From Hofstenia miamia (Eukaryota > Xenacoelomorpha > Acoela > Hofsteniidae): a stretch of DNA of 64,000 nt. Below, one piece after another: positions 23,050 through 36,200 of the stretch (positions are counted from its first letter, which is position 1; the number at the start of each line of letters is the position of its first letter). Location: the NCBI GenBank assembly GCA_900660155.1, contig CABFPE010000115.1, positions 587,807-651,806 of the forward strand, written 5' to 3'. The translations under genes and the position numbers were made by a program. A model generated the notes under the pieces. It made no database searches. It worked only from the letters and a program-made list of their open reading frames with translations, and was not told the DNA's origin.

Positions 23050-24226
23050 TGTTGCATCATCAACCAAGCTATGGATGTGCCTAATAACATATAATTTAGA
23101 TGCAGTGGTCGGCAGATTCTGCCAAGTAGGGTAATGAGCACTTTCACTCTTTTTCTCTGTCTTGACTTTGTAATCACTGAGATATAACTTAATTACATTT
23201 CCCAGCAGTACGATCCCATTCCAACCAAGTCCACCATTCCATCCACAGATACACTCAGCTCAGCCTCACTGAAAGAGTTTTGTTATGTGTGCCTTACTTA
23301 CAATGAAATAAATAGACAGTCACTGATCAACTTATGCTCATTCTCATATCATGTAGCTCCAATGTGTGAGTTAGATAAATTCGCAACCTGATACTAACTG
23401 CCAAATGTAAAAATTAGTTAATGATTGATCAAGGCAGTTTCCTACATGTAATTAAAATATAAGCAAGATATATATCATAATTGACACAAACACTAGCTGC
23501 AGGCAAAACTAAATACTTCCAAAGACTATTGCAGCTCCTAACCTACATTTAATAATTATATAACTAACATGGTCTCATATCAGTCTCTTATAGTCATCAA
23601 TTTAGATCTAAAATATAGTTACTAACAAATATAATAATCGATCCTACGGTGGCATCTCGCCTTTCAAGAGTTTGTTACTACATGTCACATGAAACAACCG
23701 ATAGAGAGCTAAGCAAAGGATAAAAAACATTCCTACACGTAACCCTAACTTAATTGCTTGTGATTCTCAAGGCTGGAATCCACACATGTTTCCCCTAGCA
23801 TGCAGCCATTGATCGCCACTCACAATGCTCGCTTAGCTTCTCATTGTGTATTAATTAAGAACACTGATCAAAAAGAGTAAACCACTAATATGGTAAATTT
23901 CATCATCTTTACAGTGCTTTGTTCATTTATATATGAAAATTAATAAATATGTTTACCAATTAAGCAAGTACCAGTCGCTATCCAATTTCGTATGTCCACG
24001 TAATTATTCTTCTGCATGGTCCAATCGTTAGGCTAAAATCAATGCGGAGCATTATGTCCACATGCGTTTTGTCAAAAAAGGCATTGCGATCGATATTTGC
24101 TTTTACCGCTTTTTTTGGCAAAATTAATATAGCTAATTTCTAATAAAAGGTGAATTGAGTTTTATGTTTTAATTTTCTTTTAATTCTTTTTTACTGGATT
24201 GGGCTTTTCTTTGAGATTATGCTACA
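23050..24226 (-). repeat. 5' LTR (1177 bp)
   Basis: It begins TGTTGCATCATC and ends GCTACA, and matches the left LTR except for small substitutions and about 460 extra bp at 23093-23553. It adjoins the primer-binding site on the low-coordinate side and the ATAG target duplication on the other, which fixes the element's orientation as minus. Confidence 0.88.
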
Positions 24227-24230
24227 ATAG
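24227..24230. repeat. Target-site duplication ATAG (right copy)
   Basis: The second copy of the 4-bp duplication, immediately after the terminal CA of the right LTR. Confidence 0.8.
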
Positions 24231-27200
24231 CCCTTATGCCAAGTGGTATGAGATTGGGAGGAAGGTATCAACAATTCTTCTATTTTGTTTACCTGTTTTG
24301 ATGAATGACAGCAGATCTCGAATTACTAAATTCATACTGACAAAATCCCGAGGATCCCTTTGAATATTCATAACAAAAATGTTGTTGATTTCGTAATGAT
24401 ATTCTGCTATATAATACAGTTATGGTAATGAAAACGTCTTGTCGATTCAGTATTATGCATCTTTGAAACTGTTTAAATAATCTCAGTAGCCATTGTTCAA
24501 TTGCTCTGGAAAAACGTTTATTTAAAGTACTTGCAAATGCTTTGTTGAATAACTACAATTAGAAAACCCAACTTGCATCTAAGAAAAATTCCTAAAGGGC
24601 AAAAAACGATCGATTACAAATTAACAATTGAATTATGTTTCCGAAATGTATATTGCAAAACTAAATATTTACGCAATAATTATGAATTAAATATTGAAAT
24701 TCTCAGCAATTTGCACATAGATATATGTACATATACATATCAAGGCATTTATCATTGGCTTAAATGAAAGAGCGTTTGCATTACAATTTTTTGATTGTAC
24801 AAACCACTAGTGGGAACGTGTCAACAAATCGGTTTAGCTCAATTTAGACACTGGTACCGATTGACTGGCTTTCCAACCGGCCGGCCAAACCCGACCGATT
24901 CCAACCCTGGTGGAAGTTCAGAATCTCAGCCCCATGAACGACCAAAGGGCAAATTTGGCGAGTCGGATACCATTTTTTATACCTTTTCGCAAAAATATGT
25001 GTCTCGAGAAAATTAAATTTACAGGCAAACGGTTGAACATATTTACAAACAAAAACTGGAAGTTTTACTAAAATTAATCGGCTATTAATACATTGGTTAA
25101 GTTTTTACAAATGTCCCGTTGTGTGATAAGAATTTGGTTAAACGCAAATTTCTACGTACGACCAGAGAAATTTCATGTTGCGATTTTCGGAATTTTTAGA
25201 CCAATGTCGCCTTGGTAAGTGGATTTTTCTTGAAGATAGTCTACACGTTTCGTTTTCCAATGGACGATATCCGCAGAATTTGGTGGTCACCTTAAAATTC
25301 GAGTGTCATTTTCAGACATTATCTTTTTTTTCACATGAGGTGTGAGGTGGTTACACAATCTTCCTCCAATATCCAGTCGTTGGGATATAAAGCATTTGCA
25401 TATGGAACTAACTCCGACAGATTTCGCAATATTTTCTATGTCAATCGTTTCTTCGGGAATAACTTTCAAATGTAATCCCCAATATGACAATGTGCCTCAA
25501 ACTGTAACTGTTAGACTTTTTTTGATGCATCTGAAATCTGAAAGAAAAACGTCATATGAACTTTAATTTCACCAAGTTCTGCAAAACTCAGTCGTTTTTC
25601 CTCGTATAAATCCGTGATATTCGGTACATTTTTGGCAATTTCTTTTTTTATACACGATCTAGCTAATGACCGATGCACTGTCGAATGGTAAGCAGAAATT
25701 CCAGTAGTTTCCATGAACTTGAGCTATGTCTAGTCCAGAGAAAATGTAATTTTCCAAAGGTATGTATGACAATCTGTGCTTTTCTTGTCCCGAAATTTTC
25801 CGAGGACAGACACTTCCAGGTTTGCTTTTGGGTGAACCCCTAGTTTCCAGAACTTTACAGTTTCTGTAGGATGTATATTGGCATGCCTGATGATGTGTAT
25901 AAAAAACTAGAATTATGGGTGAGGTTGTGATGAATACATTCAAATGTGTCTCGGTTGTTTTCAATAACTAAATTAAGCACAACAAAAACTGGTATGTTGG
26001 CGTATATTATTAAACACACACATTTAATTACTATCATTGCTTACGTTATTATATGCTCAACAAATCACACTCTGATTAATTTCCTATCAGGGCAACACAT
26101 CAAAAATATTAACAAAAGCCAAATATGTTGAAGACAATGAAAAGATACAATCGACCAGCAAATAGAGTTAAAGAAGCTAAAGTAGACTCAGTAGTTGAAG
26201 TTTTAGAATTAGTAATCAAAAAGTACTTGAAGAATTTTGGGAAATGTACAGCATCGTATTTAAATAGGAGACAAAATTAGAGGAATTACTATGTGGGGGT
26301 TGGCGCTTTGACGTCTCCAGCTTGCAAAGGACTTCTCGCATTGGTGAAATTCACATGTTGAACGTCGCACGACATTCTCGAATGACCACCTACATGTCAA
26401 AAGTGGCTGCTACATTATTAAGTCATAACGAGCCTACAACGTCTATATTAACATCTGATGAGAAACTGATTGCAAAATAAAAAATAAAATACTTTGCTTC
26501 ACAGTCAGATGATGTTCCCGATATCAGAACCCCACAAAAAACAAGTTCTTCAGCCATGTTCGTCTTTGCCCTCAACAAACCCTATAGATGAAAAGTTTTA
26601 CAACTTAGATTTTCGAATGCAAAAGGGTTGAGAGGAAATACAAAGCAGCACACTAGCAGAATTGGAATCGGTTTGGGAGAACCGACGGTTTGGTTTGATT
26701 CGGTTCAGTTTCGGGTACAAAATCCTAGAAAATAATTTTGAGCTTTCTACCTTTTGAAGAGGTACTGATTCGACTGCAATGATTATCGGTTTTTGGTTCA
26801 TATCAGGTAAATTTGCTGACTGAATGATTTTTTAGTAAATTGTCTAAGCCAATGCCAACTCCCTTCACACTCTAATTAGTTGTAATGACTTAATAAACTA
26901 CAGGCACCTGTTCGCACTTTGTTCATTTCAATATACTGGTGATAAACAAGTTATCTAACGATGGCGTACTGTTGACAGCATGAAGAGTCAAAATTTCTAT
27001 ACTGTTTTAAACATATCTTTTCTCTTCCAAAGTACGAAACATTTCAAATAACTGCCATTCCTTTGAGCAGATCAAGCCCGTTTATATGAAATACAGCAAT
27101 TTTAAGGCAACTTGTAGTGAATTGGTAGGAGCGTTTACAAATCTAGAATCATATAATGCACTTACATAATCCGTCGCTCTTGACGGTGCACCTGGTGGGT

Positions 27201-29103
27201 TGCATTAACTCTGTATCTATTGCACTGAAAAGTGTTTGTTGAAAATTTATGTTCTGGAATATGAGTAGCTTTAGACAGGATAGTCAGTGCTAGACAAATT
27301 CGAATAAATCAAAGCAGAGCAGGACTGGTCTGATAAAAATGAGATCTAGTTAGAATTTCAAGATTAAGTTGCTGACCACATCAGTATTATATTTTATTTT
27401 TACTTTATTTTAGCAGTACTGTAATGTTATATTACAATATGGAATCAAAATCGTCATGATTGGAAATCAATTTGGAAATTTTCTTCGTTAAACAAGAACA
27501 TGCAAATCTTGAAGATGAAAAGGTAAAGAGTTTTAGAGCAATTTCATAAATGGTTAATTATGTCATTGACTAGTCTACAAGTACCTCTATTCCATCTCAG
27601 CTTGCTGTTAAGGTGCCTACCACTCTAACAATGTTGATACCTAGTGAAAGGCTTTTTCATCACTATGTTTTATCGTCAATAGTTCCTACTTTAGCAATGA
27701 AAACGTAAATATTTTGCTTTGGCTCAGAGATTGAAAAACGTTTTGCAAAGCATTTTGTCGTTTAACTTTTATTTGATTTTTAATAAATACTATTTTTTGC
27801 TAAAATATTCATTTATGTATCATCACTAACACTGGATAAAATTTCTTAAGGGTTAAACATTGTTTAGTGTAGGGAAATATTAGAGTACAACAGAATATAT
27901 CTAATGTTACTACATTGTGATATTCTATTTACTGTTGATATTCCATACCTAAGGAAAATATAGCTGTTTGGCATGCTTATGGTTGTAGATTTTGTTTCTA
28001 ATTCAGGGACATTCTGGAGTAATGTATCACAAGGTCCCTCATTGTTTCGCTGCAAAATATATATAATAAACAATAATTCAAGTAGCTCCTCTTTATCAAT
28101 CCTAACCCTAGGATTCTTCTCTCAGCTTCCGTTACCAAATGTGTGGAGAGAAGGGGTGAGAGAGTGAACTAACCACAATGATGGCTTCTTCTGATCCATC
28201 AGCGTACCAAATATTAATATTCTTATATTTCACATGATAGGGTAAATGTAGAGTCAGGAAATGATTTTTGTTATTGGCCAAGGTACTTATCCATCATGCT
28301 ATGATATTAAAGATTGATAAAAGAGCAAGGTCCTATTAAAGTTTGTCCTAATACTCGCTCCGTTTATTTGCTATTCTTTTCCTCCATTCAGTAGACAAAT
28401 AGAGTTAACTGGAACACAAAAAATGTATATATATTATATATTTGCGAGAGTTGGACAGAATTATTGTGAACTATTTTCATCTAAATTTATATTAACATAA
28501 ACTAAAAAATGTATGCAAAATAGGAAATTTGCAGTTTCTTTCAATCACTAGGCATTGGTATTACTTTTTTTGGAATCCGCATGTATATATTTATACAATG
28601 TCTCAATGCCACTAAAATATTTAGTACCAAGTTCTAATCGCATTCTACTAAAGTTCTCGCTGTGCCTAAGTGGAAGTACATAAAACCAACCAGTGTTTAT
28701 CACGTGGTAGTTAAATTTTTCCAGTATTGGATGGCCAGGATCATATGAACAAATATAAGTAATGTCAATTTGGGTTCAAATCTTGTAAAATCTTCTAAGC
28801 TAGTATTTGAATTTACCCTGAAATTGCAACCATGCACAATATTTGCAAAGAAAAGTGAGTTTTAAAATTTGATCTGCATGGAATTTGCTCAAGTATATTT
28901 AATAGTTTCTACAAAAATCCCAAAATCTATTTTCACCTCCATTGTTATCAAGCAAGAAAAATTCAGAAATTGAACAAAACTGATGATGAAAACAGATCAG
29001 TTTTCATGATTATATTTATTAAGAGAATGCTTTAAAATAATATGTTAAAAAGATGAGGTGATCGGGATATTTTGACCCAACCCAGTCTAGGACATAATTC
29101 AAC

Positions 29104-29146
<43 letters not shown>
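29104..29146. repeat. (TA)n microsatellite
   Basis: Nearly pure TA run. A second run at about 29370-29400 and a third at 29469-29520 follow; the third adjoins an unresolved base at 29468. Confidence 0.9.
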
Positions 29147-29147
<1 letters not shown>

Positions 29148-29467
29148 TGTTGAAATACGTATTTTTAGTCAGTAGAGAGCACTCGGCGTATGAAGTCATG
29201 GTGTGAGGAGGTATGTGACAAACTGTATTAGCCAATTTTAAATTGATGTATTTAGAGCAAAGAAGCTGCCATTTCAACCCTAGTTAGCTTGGATGATCAA
29301 GGCGGTAAGCATGCAGTATTTAAGTAATCAATAATCAAAAATATAATTTGATTTTTATTAGATTCAGTATATATATATACATATATATGTATATATATAA
29401 ATGTCATTGACCCAAGACTTTGTATAAGCTTAAATTACAAAAAAATGTTACTTTAGAATAATAAAGA

Positions 29468-29468
29468 N
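29468..29468. other. Single unresolved base (assembly join)
   Basis: A lone N within TA-repeat DNA. Other lone Ns in the window lie at 60156, 60866, 63515 and 63872, and some of them separate duplicated sequence, so this is likely a zero-length gap or join. Confidence 0.7.
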
Positions 29469-29513
<45 letters not shown>

Positions 29514-29851
29514 TATATACTACCGTCAACAAAATCATATGCCACAGAGCACGATGTGGGACTTCAAATTATGGGGATGGGTCGTATAAGGATGTTGTCC
29601 TATTACGCTTGCGGAATATAATCAAATTAAAGAATATAATGTTCTCTAAGACTTAGCTCGTCAAATAGGGCCTATCTATTGAATTTAGATATACAAGGAG
29701 AAAATATCCGTAAGCAGCTCATTGTTTCTGAAAACTTATGCTGAAATTGTCCATATGAATAAATTTAGATGTTAATAGTATAAGTTACCATTTAATAGCA
29801 TTTAATAACGGTTGATGTTGTTATAGCTACTAATATCATAATTAATTTTGC

Positions 29852-29860
29852 TATATATAG
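29852..29860 (+). promoter_or_regulatory. Possible TATA box of the carbonic anhydrase gene
   Basis: TATATATAG lies about 75 bp before the proposed start codon, a reasonable place for a core promoter with a short 5' UTR. In such AT-rich DNA the motif alone is weak evidence. Confidence 0.3.
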
Positions 29861-29933
29861 ACATTTATTCGACGATCTTGCCAGATGCCATTCACTTATT
29901 GAAGAGCACTAAACAATTGTAGAACCAAGAGTA

Positions 29934-30204
29934 ATGCCGATTAACGAAGGATTTGTTGATGAAAGCGGTAACGCAGTTAAGCAAAGCAATGGATATTGCG
30001 ATGACCCAACAAATGCATCCACACGAAGAAATAAACAGCAAGTGTTCGGGTTTAGTTCTGAAACATTTTTAGTCACAGTTTTTGTGCTTGTTGTAATTAT
30101 ATTATTTTTCGCGTTGATTACCTTCGTTGTCCTCTTCACTGGAATGAGTCGCATTGATGACAATCTTGCTGACATAAAACACGATATAGATGATAAAAAT
30201 GAAG
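29934..30204 (+). CDS. Carbonic anhydrase exon 1: cytoplasmic tail and signal anchor
   Basis: Encodes residues 1-90. The start ATG is preceded by stops. A hydrophobic run (FLVTVFVLVVIILFFALI and on) is flanked by RRNKQQ on the N-terminal side and acidic residues after it, so the positive-inside rule gives a type II topology. The donor AAG|GTTTGT at 30205 leaves one base of a codon, which matches exon 2. The link to the enzyme is inferred from phase. Confidence 0.7.
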
Positions 30205-33200
30205 GTTTGTGATCTTGACTAGGTATTCAATATCAATATGGTATACTATTTAAACATTCTTTGTTTTTCTTAATTTTTTTATTAATCGGGTGAAACTTTA
30301 TCCGTGTCATATGATAATTCCTAAGATTTTCAAATTTATAAATCTCACAAAAAATATACAATGAAAAAATTAATAAACTAAGAAGTGATTTGCACATTGC
30401 AATGAGGAGCGAAAAACCTGCAGCTTGCATTTAGCATTAACAATCTAACCAAGTACAAGTCGAAGTGTAAATCTAGTTTGACATTTCACAAAGAATTACC
30501 TAAAAGTCGATTCAAAACTTTTCGGTAGAAATCATAAACTTCTGATCAGAAAAAATGTCAGGCGTTTATTTGAAAAAATGTCAAATAATGAGTATGTCAT
30601 ACCAGGTAATATTCTTATAAAATATACGCACAGTAAAATATTCGATGCAGTTAGTTATGATTCAATTTTTTAACATGCAGCAAATACTATACAAAGAAAA
30701 AACAAAAACTTTACGTAAGCGTTAGACATAATAAATTTTGAAATGTTAAAAGTTACAAATCATTATTAAAATTTTTAAAATTAACAAAAAATTTGAACAT
30801 TGCAAGCGCACTACTACTTTTAATTTACAATGAAACTTATCTGCACTTAAGGAAAAATAATAAATTAAAACAATATTTCCTAAAAGTTCTGGCTTATCAG
30901 ACAATTACTAATATAATTTTCGTGCTTCATAGATGCAAAGTTTAAATTCTGGTAATCATAACCATGCTTGGCATGCATTTTAGTAGTGATTGTACCAGAT
31001 AAGGCTTCTAAGTAGGTAGCAATATGAATTTATGCGCATAACTAATATTTGAGAAGAGTCTACAACTCAAATGAAAAATTTACATCAATAAGGATCGCGT
31101 AAAACTGTGATACATTGGCAATATATTATTCGCATTCCTTAACACAAGAGTAACTTGCACTTGTGCTAATTTTTATAAAATTTTAAATAACATAATTTGG
31201 GTTATTGTAAAAGGCGTTAGGAGTAGATAAAATGTCAATTAAATAATTTTCTAAAGTGAAATCTAACGTTTTGTCCGCTCAATTACCAATGACATTTAAA
31301 CTACGCACGCCAATGCCAACTTTGTTTGAGCTGTCTCTATAACATAGCATGAAATCACATTTATTTATTAACAATAATTTTTACTTAAGTTAAATAATCT
31401 CTGGTTTAATAATATATATACCTGCATATATTTTCAAATATTCAAACGCACTGTATAATATTTTCTGGGTTCCGTTTTTACACTGTTATAAACTTACTTT
31501 ATATCTTTAAATATTTTCCAATAAAATTGCAAATTAATAATGTTAAATTGTAAATTGTACACAATAGAGACATCATTCAAATTTTTTTAAAGTAGTTAGT
31601 TTCAATGAGAGCAAGGTACCTGACTGTATTTTGGCGAAAGCCATGATTTCCAAGGGAGTCGTATCCTATTGGATCGTAATTTTTACACTAGGAGTATTTA
31701 TTATTTACACTACTTCAAGCAAGAAATTGTTCTAATTTTTCAATTTCTATGAGAACGTTTAGTGTTAACATGTAATTTTACGAAATAGTTTGTACTGCAG
31801 GTGGATATACGGAGTAGGAGAAATAAACAATGCAGAATTTAAAAACTATTTAAAATAATTAGAGCATTTTATAATATTGGCATTCACGTGCACATAGTGA
31901 AGTGAACCGTGTATATGCTTCATTAGGCAATTGTCTTATATGTCAAAATTTGCTTCAGATGGACCAAGGTGCATATTGTATAAACATTTTCATGTCTGTT
32001 AAATCTAAAACAAACTTACATGTAATAATTGCATGCGAGATTTTACTTTGCAAAATTGTAGATTATGAAGAGAATAATGGAAATCTGTAGAGAAGAGATG
32101 CAGCATCAACTAAAGTATTTTTATTGTACTTGTAATTCATCTATCCCCAGCAGAGTAATTTTTCAATAAGTACTTGTTATCATTGTAAAGTAAATCTAGG
32201 GAATCAGGTTAAACTGAATAAGGTATTCTTAGCGTTTGGTAACCCTTTTCAAATTTGAGGGTATTCTTCGCCATTTTTGAACCGTATTCTACAATGAGAT
32301 TAGCTTGTATTTTGCTGAACACAGACTATAATAATGTGTGCTTAACACACTAGAGACATTAAAGCCATAGTATATAAAGATTTAAACGCTGTTTCCAATT
32401 TATTGGTAGGTAGCAAGAAAGAATCAAATTCAAATGAATTGAATTATCTTTATGCTAGAAACTTCATTAATTATTTAATCAGAGTTCTAAATAACTGAAA
32501 TGAGAATGAGCTAAAGAAGATTCAAATCTATAACTGCATAAATCCAACGATTAATCATGATTTACAAACATTGGTGTATATAGAAATACGTAGTGTGGAA
32601 AGCTGAAACAGAATATAACAAATGACCGACTTAGTTCTTTACATCATTTCAATTCTTCGCAAATAATTCTCACAGTGCCCGCTTGTTTGTTATAGCATTA
32701 CAATCCCAGCAACAATCATCCCACCAAGGTTTATAAATTATTTCTGCAATGATCACTCAGAACCTTCTCCAATATAACTATTCAAAATTTGTAAAAGCTC
32801 CATTACATTTATAAACTTAGTATTAAAATTAGAAAATTCTGAATTATGATTGGATTCAAGCAAAACCTTGAATATACTAAGTCTTTCACGCGGAATTTGA
32901 TTTCTTTTTTTATGTTTTACATACCATATATATTTAGAGAGACCTTTCACAAGAACATACGTCTTAGAAATGAAATTTCCTGTAAGAAAAAAATACAAAT
33001 TTGAATTCCCAATGCAAAAAAATTGATAAACTTGGTGCTAGGATATTTCTTTCGATACTGCAGCTCACATAATGGGTAATAATTGCTAATAATGGTTTAA
33101 GCTGAAATCCACTAAATATTTAGAGTATTTACCGTGCAAATTTCGAATATGTTGAGAATTTTTGTCAAAATCTGTTTGTAATCTGATATATATTTTGCCA

Positions 33201-36200
33201 TGATGCAGTTAATAGTGTTACGTAGATGTCAATGCGTATGGACATCTGTTAATGCGGTATTTATGAAAAAACTTATATACAAACCATAATGCTCCTCAGA
33301 AAGAAGAACAATACGCATTACTGACTAAGTATTTCACAATAACATATTATTATTTGTTTATTTAGAAGAAGACTTTATTAGAGGAGTTGACTACAAATAT
33401 GACAGTATGGATTTTGTTATTATAAAGAGTAATATAATTACCCTAATAATTAAATACCGTAAAATAAGCAAATTCCAGCCACTTTTTTTGATTTTTTTTG
33501 TATTTTTTGCTATGTATTTGATAAAGAATACGAGTTATACATTTATATACTTCAGGTTTGGTCTTTTCAACACAATTAAAAAGAAATATAGTATAAACAA
33601 TGAAATATATGTATTTCAGAACAAGTAGCAAACACGTACTTTTAACGAGAAACAAGGGGTATTGTCAGTCACCAACATGAATTTCAGTAAAACGATAAGT
33701 TTTTTCACTAAATCAATAGCTGTTAACAATTGGAACACATAAAGAATACATCGCTCGTTCTTTTGTTGCTTTTGCCACAGGTCCATAACTTGCACGAAGT
33801 GCTCTGTATGTGGCAAATGATGTGCTGCATATAAAACATTCGTCATCATCAGTGCATGTGATGTCTTCACTTTCAATCTCCATGCTTGTCGCACCGGCAT
33901 TTGAAGTTGACGCAACATTCGGATGTTGGGACGTCGGTAGGATCGGTCGGCCCGCTGTGACCTTGGCTCTCCGGGGCCTTCGCGGACTGGAGGTCTGGCC
34001 ACGCATATCTTGAAGCATTCCAAGTAAATTAGCATCAAGGTCGCGATCGATGCTTTCGTCACAATAGGTTTCGGATCAGAACAAGTGTCTCAACGGATGA
34101 TTAAGATTAGGTGGGGATAATCCGCACGACCTGAATCCACTAATGAGGTTCTGTTTTGACGCATTCTAAATTATCTTCCACAATTGGAAGAGCATTATTC
34201 CAAACGATTGTTTTGGGATAGGTCCAGTCGTTCTTGATAAAAGTTTCACACAGAACCAAGCTGCAAAAGAGTCCTTATAAGCTCACTTAATACAGTGCAC
34301 CTTGTACCTGTATCTCTCTCATTGGCTGAAGGAATCATGAAATAACGCTGAAAAAGCGCGATATCTATGCATTTGAATTTCTCAAATTAGTTGCAATTAT
34401 TGCTTTCAAATGATAAAACTATAATCAGCATACAGTGTGAGCATCAAATATTTATTAACCATCAATAAAAAGCAAAGATTATTATTATTTGATAAGTGGG
34501 TGACATAACCCCGTTGTGGCTGACATTTGCCAGTTTTATGGTATTTAAATTCAAAAATATTAGTTGATTTCAAGTCAAAGAGCAAAAATTCCACGGAAGT
34601 CTTAAAACTCAAATTTTATCATTCCAATTTAGGAGCGCAATTGAAATATCTATGCTTCATAAATATCTTGCTCTAATGCTAGCTAAATTTTAAAGTGCCC
34701 ATTTTTATGCATTTTCATTAGACTTTTAACTCTAAATGTGAAAATATTAATTGAACTAATACAAGAGTCCACACCCATTGTCTTCACTTAATTGCAACGC
34801 TTCAAAACTATTGAAATGCAAAAAATGTCTTTTAATAAATTTAATCAGTTTCTATTCCGTTCCATTATCTATCTAAAACACGGCCAGGCTACCTAAAGCA
34901 TTGTCCTGAAATAGGAGGCGACGTTTATCAAAGTAGTAGACAACATAATTTTCAATTGAATCCTTATATTAGTGAATTGAGAAACATGATATGTACAAAA
35001 GTGATACTTAAAACACTAGTAAGAAATTCTTAGAATTTCTTGTTCGAAAACACCCCGATATTTTCTATAGTATCGATTTTTCATTCAGTATTAAATTGAA
35101 GTAGTAATTCATAAATTTATTTTTTGTACAAAATTATAAATTAATAAATAAGTAATTATGAATTCAATTATTAGTAATTGGAACACTCTGATGAAAATTG
35201 CTGCACATTAGATTTAATGTAAATTCCAAAATTTCATGCTAATTAAATAATATAATGAATTTAGACAAGCCCATAGGAGAATTATTATTTTAAAATAGTG
35301 TATTAAAAATTTGAAAATCGAACGAAGTCTCTGCAGTAAAATAGCTAGTTGGATTTGTTCATTACACTGTGTGAAAAAAATTTATTTCTTAGTTGAGTAC
35401 CTTTTTCGGGGTTTTCGGTGAATTTGATGTTGTTAAATACGAATGGAAATAATATTTTAGGAAATGTCATGAAATTAAATTTATTGTAAATAGATTATTA
35501 AAATTAAAAATTGGAAATTGCATTATCATGGAGATACCAAAAATCCTCTAATGGCTTTTATAGTTGTACACAATTTAATTGTATTTTGATTCTAATGTCA
35601 GTAGATGTTTTCTATTCATCCAAGTGCAAGGAGCATGAAAGTATGTCAAAAAATTTTTTTCTTATCCTGATGCCCAATAAAACACATCACGAATAGTGAA
35701 ACTGGTTAATGAGTTATTGTTGGAAATGAGTAGCAGAGAAGCTTATACTTGAATGCAGTTTTGTAAATCTTAGAATAAAAATTACTCAAAAGCTATGGTT
35801 TTGCGAGTAAAATGATATTCAATTTCGCAATTTTCGTCCCAAAATTGACTGAAAACAATGAAAAAAATTATTCAACGGAATTTTATGTCACACAGTGTTA
35901 TTATTTGAAGATTAAAGGTAGAAACTACAAAATTAAGATTTTTCGTATCATAGTAAGCCCCCAAACAGTTGATTTTCCAATAGCCTCCTATTTTCATTGT
36001 TTCCTGCGGTTGGCCTGGCTTTATTTTATGTATACCATGGCGTTCTTACTAACTAAGTGTTGCGAATATTGGTATAAATGTTTAACATTAATCTGAATAT
36101 TGTTAACAGTACCTTGTTTTTAGGCCAGGCATTTTGGTTTCACGATTTTCCCCAGTGCAGCGGCATACAGCAATCGCCTATTCGAATATTTAGTCAAACT

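Larger units (their letters stand above)
15333..24226 (-). mobile_element. Ty3/gypsy-type LTR retrotransposon lacking RT-RNase H
   Basis: A complete insertion of 8.9 kb on the minus strand. Both LTRs begin TGTTGCATCATC and end CTACA, and the element is flanked by the 4-bp target duplication ATAG (15329-15332 and 24227-24230). In coding order it contains the 5' LTR (23050-24226), a primer-binding site, gag, protease, integrase, a noncoding tandem array, two further open regions, a polypurine tract and the 3' LTR (15333-16043). The reverse transcriptase and RNase H that should sit between protease and integrase are missing. The coding strand is rich in A and C, unlike the neighbouring DNA. The integrase type and 4-bp duplication fit Ty3/gypsy. 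Stops and frameshifts show it is defective. Confidence 0.92.
24231..29850. other. AT-rich non-coding stretch with hAT-like end fragments
   Basis: No gene could be supported. Two GC-richer patches look like the outer ends of hAT-type elements. One is at about 24813-24912, reading CAGGGTTGGAATCGG on the minus strand. The other is at about 26656-26740, reading CAGAATTGGAATCGG on the plus strand, followed by GGTTTGG/CGGTTC repeats. They face outward from each other, so they are not the two ends of one element. Open frames in 24795-25964 are short with no recognisable domain. Confidence 0.45.

Noticed and set aside
25287-26131. Several overlapping open frames on both strands
   Set aside because: All are under 105 codons and without motif, initiation context or splice partners; likely chance frames.
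24813-26740. One hAT element spanning 24813 to 26740
   Set aside because: The two CAG..TTGGAATCGG ends point outward, so they cannot be the two ends of one insertion.
29032-29277. Minus-strand frame with an IYVYIYIYIYIYI run
   Set aside because: Its longest part is translated (TA)n microsatellite.
33616-34056. The 148-codon minus-strand frame in carbonic anhydrase intron 2 as the true product
   Set aside because: The overlapping frame has a more protein-like composition and the cysteine pair; neither could be proven, so only the region was reported.
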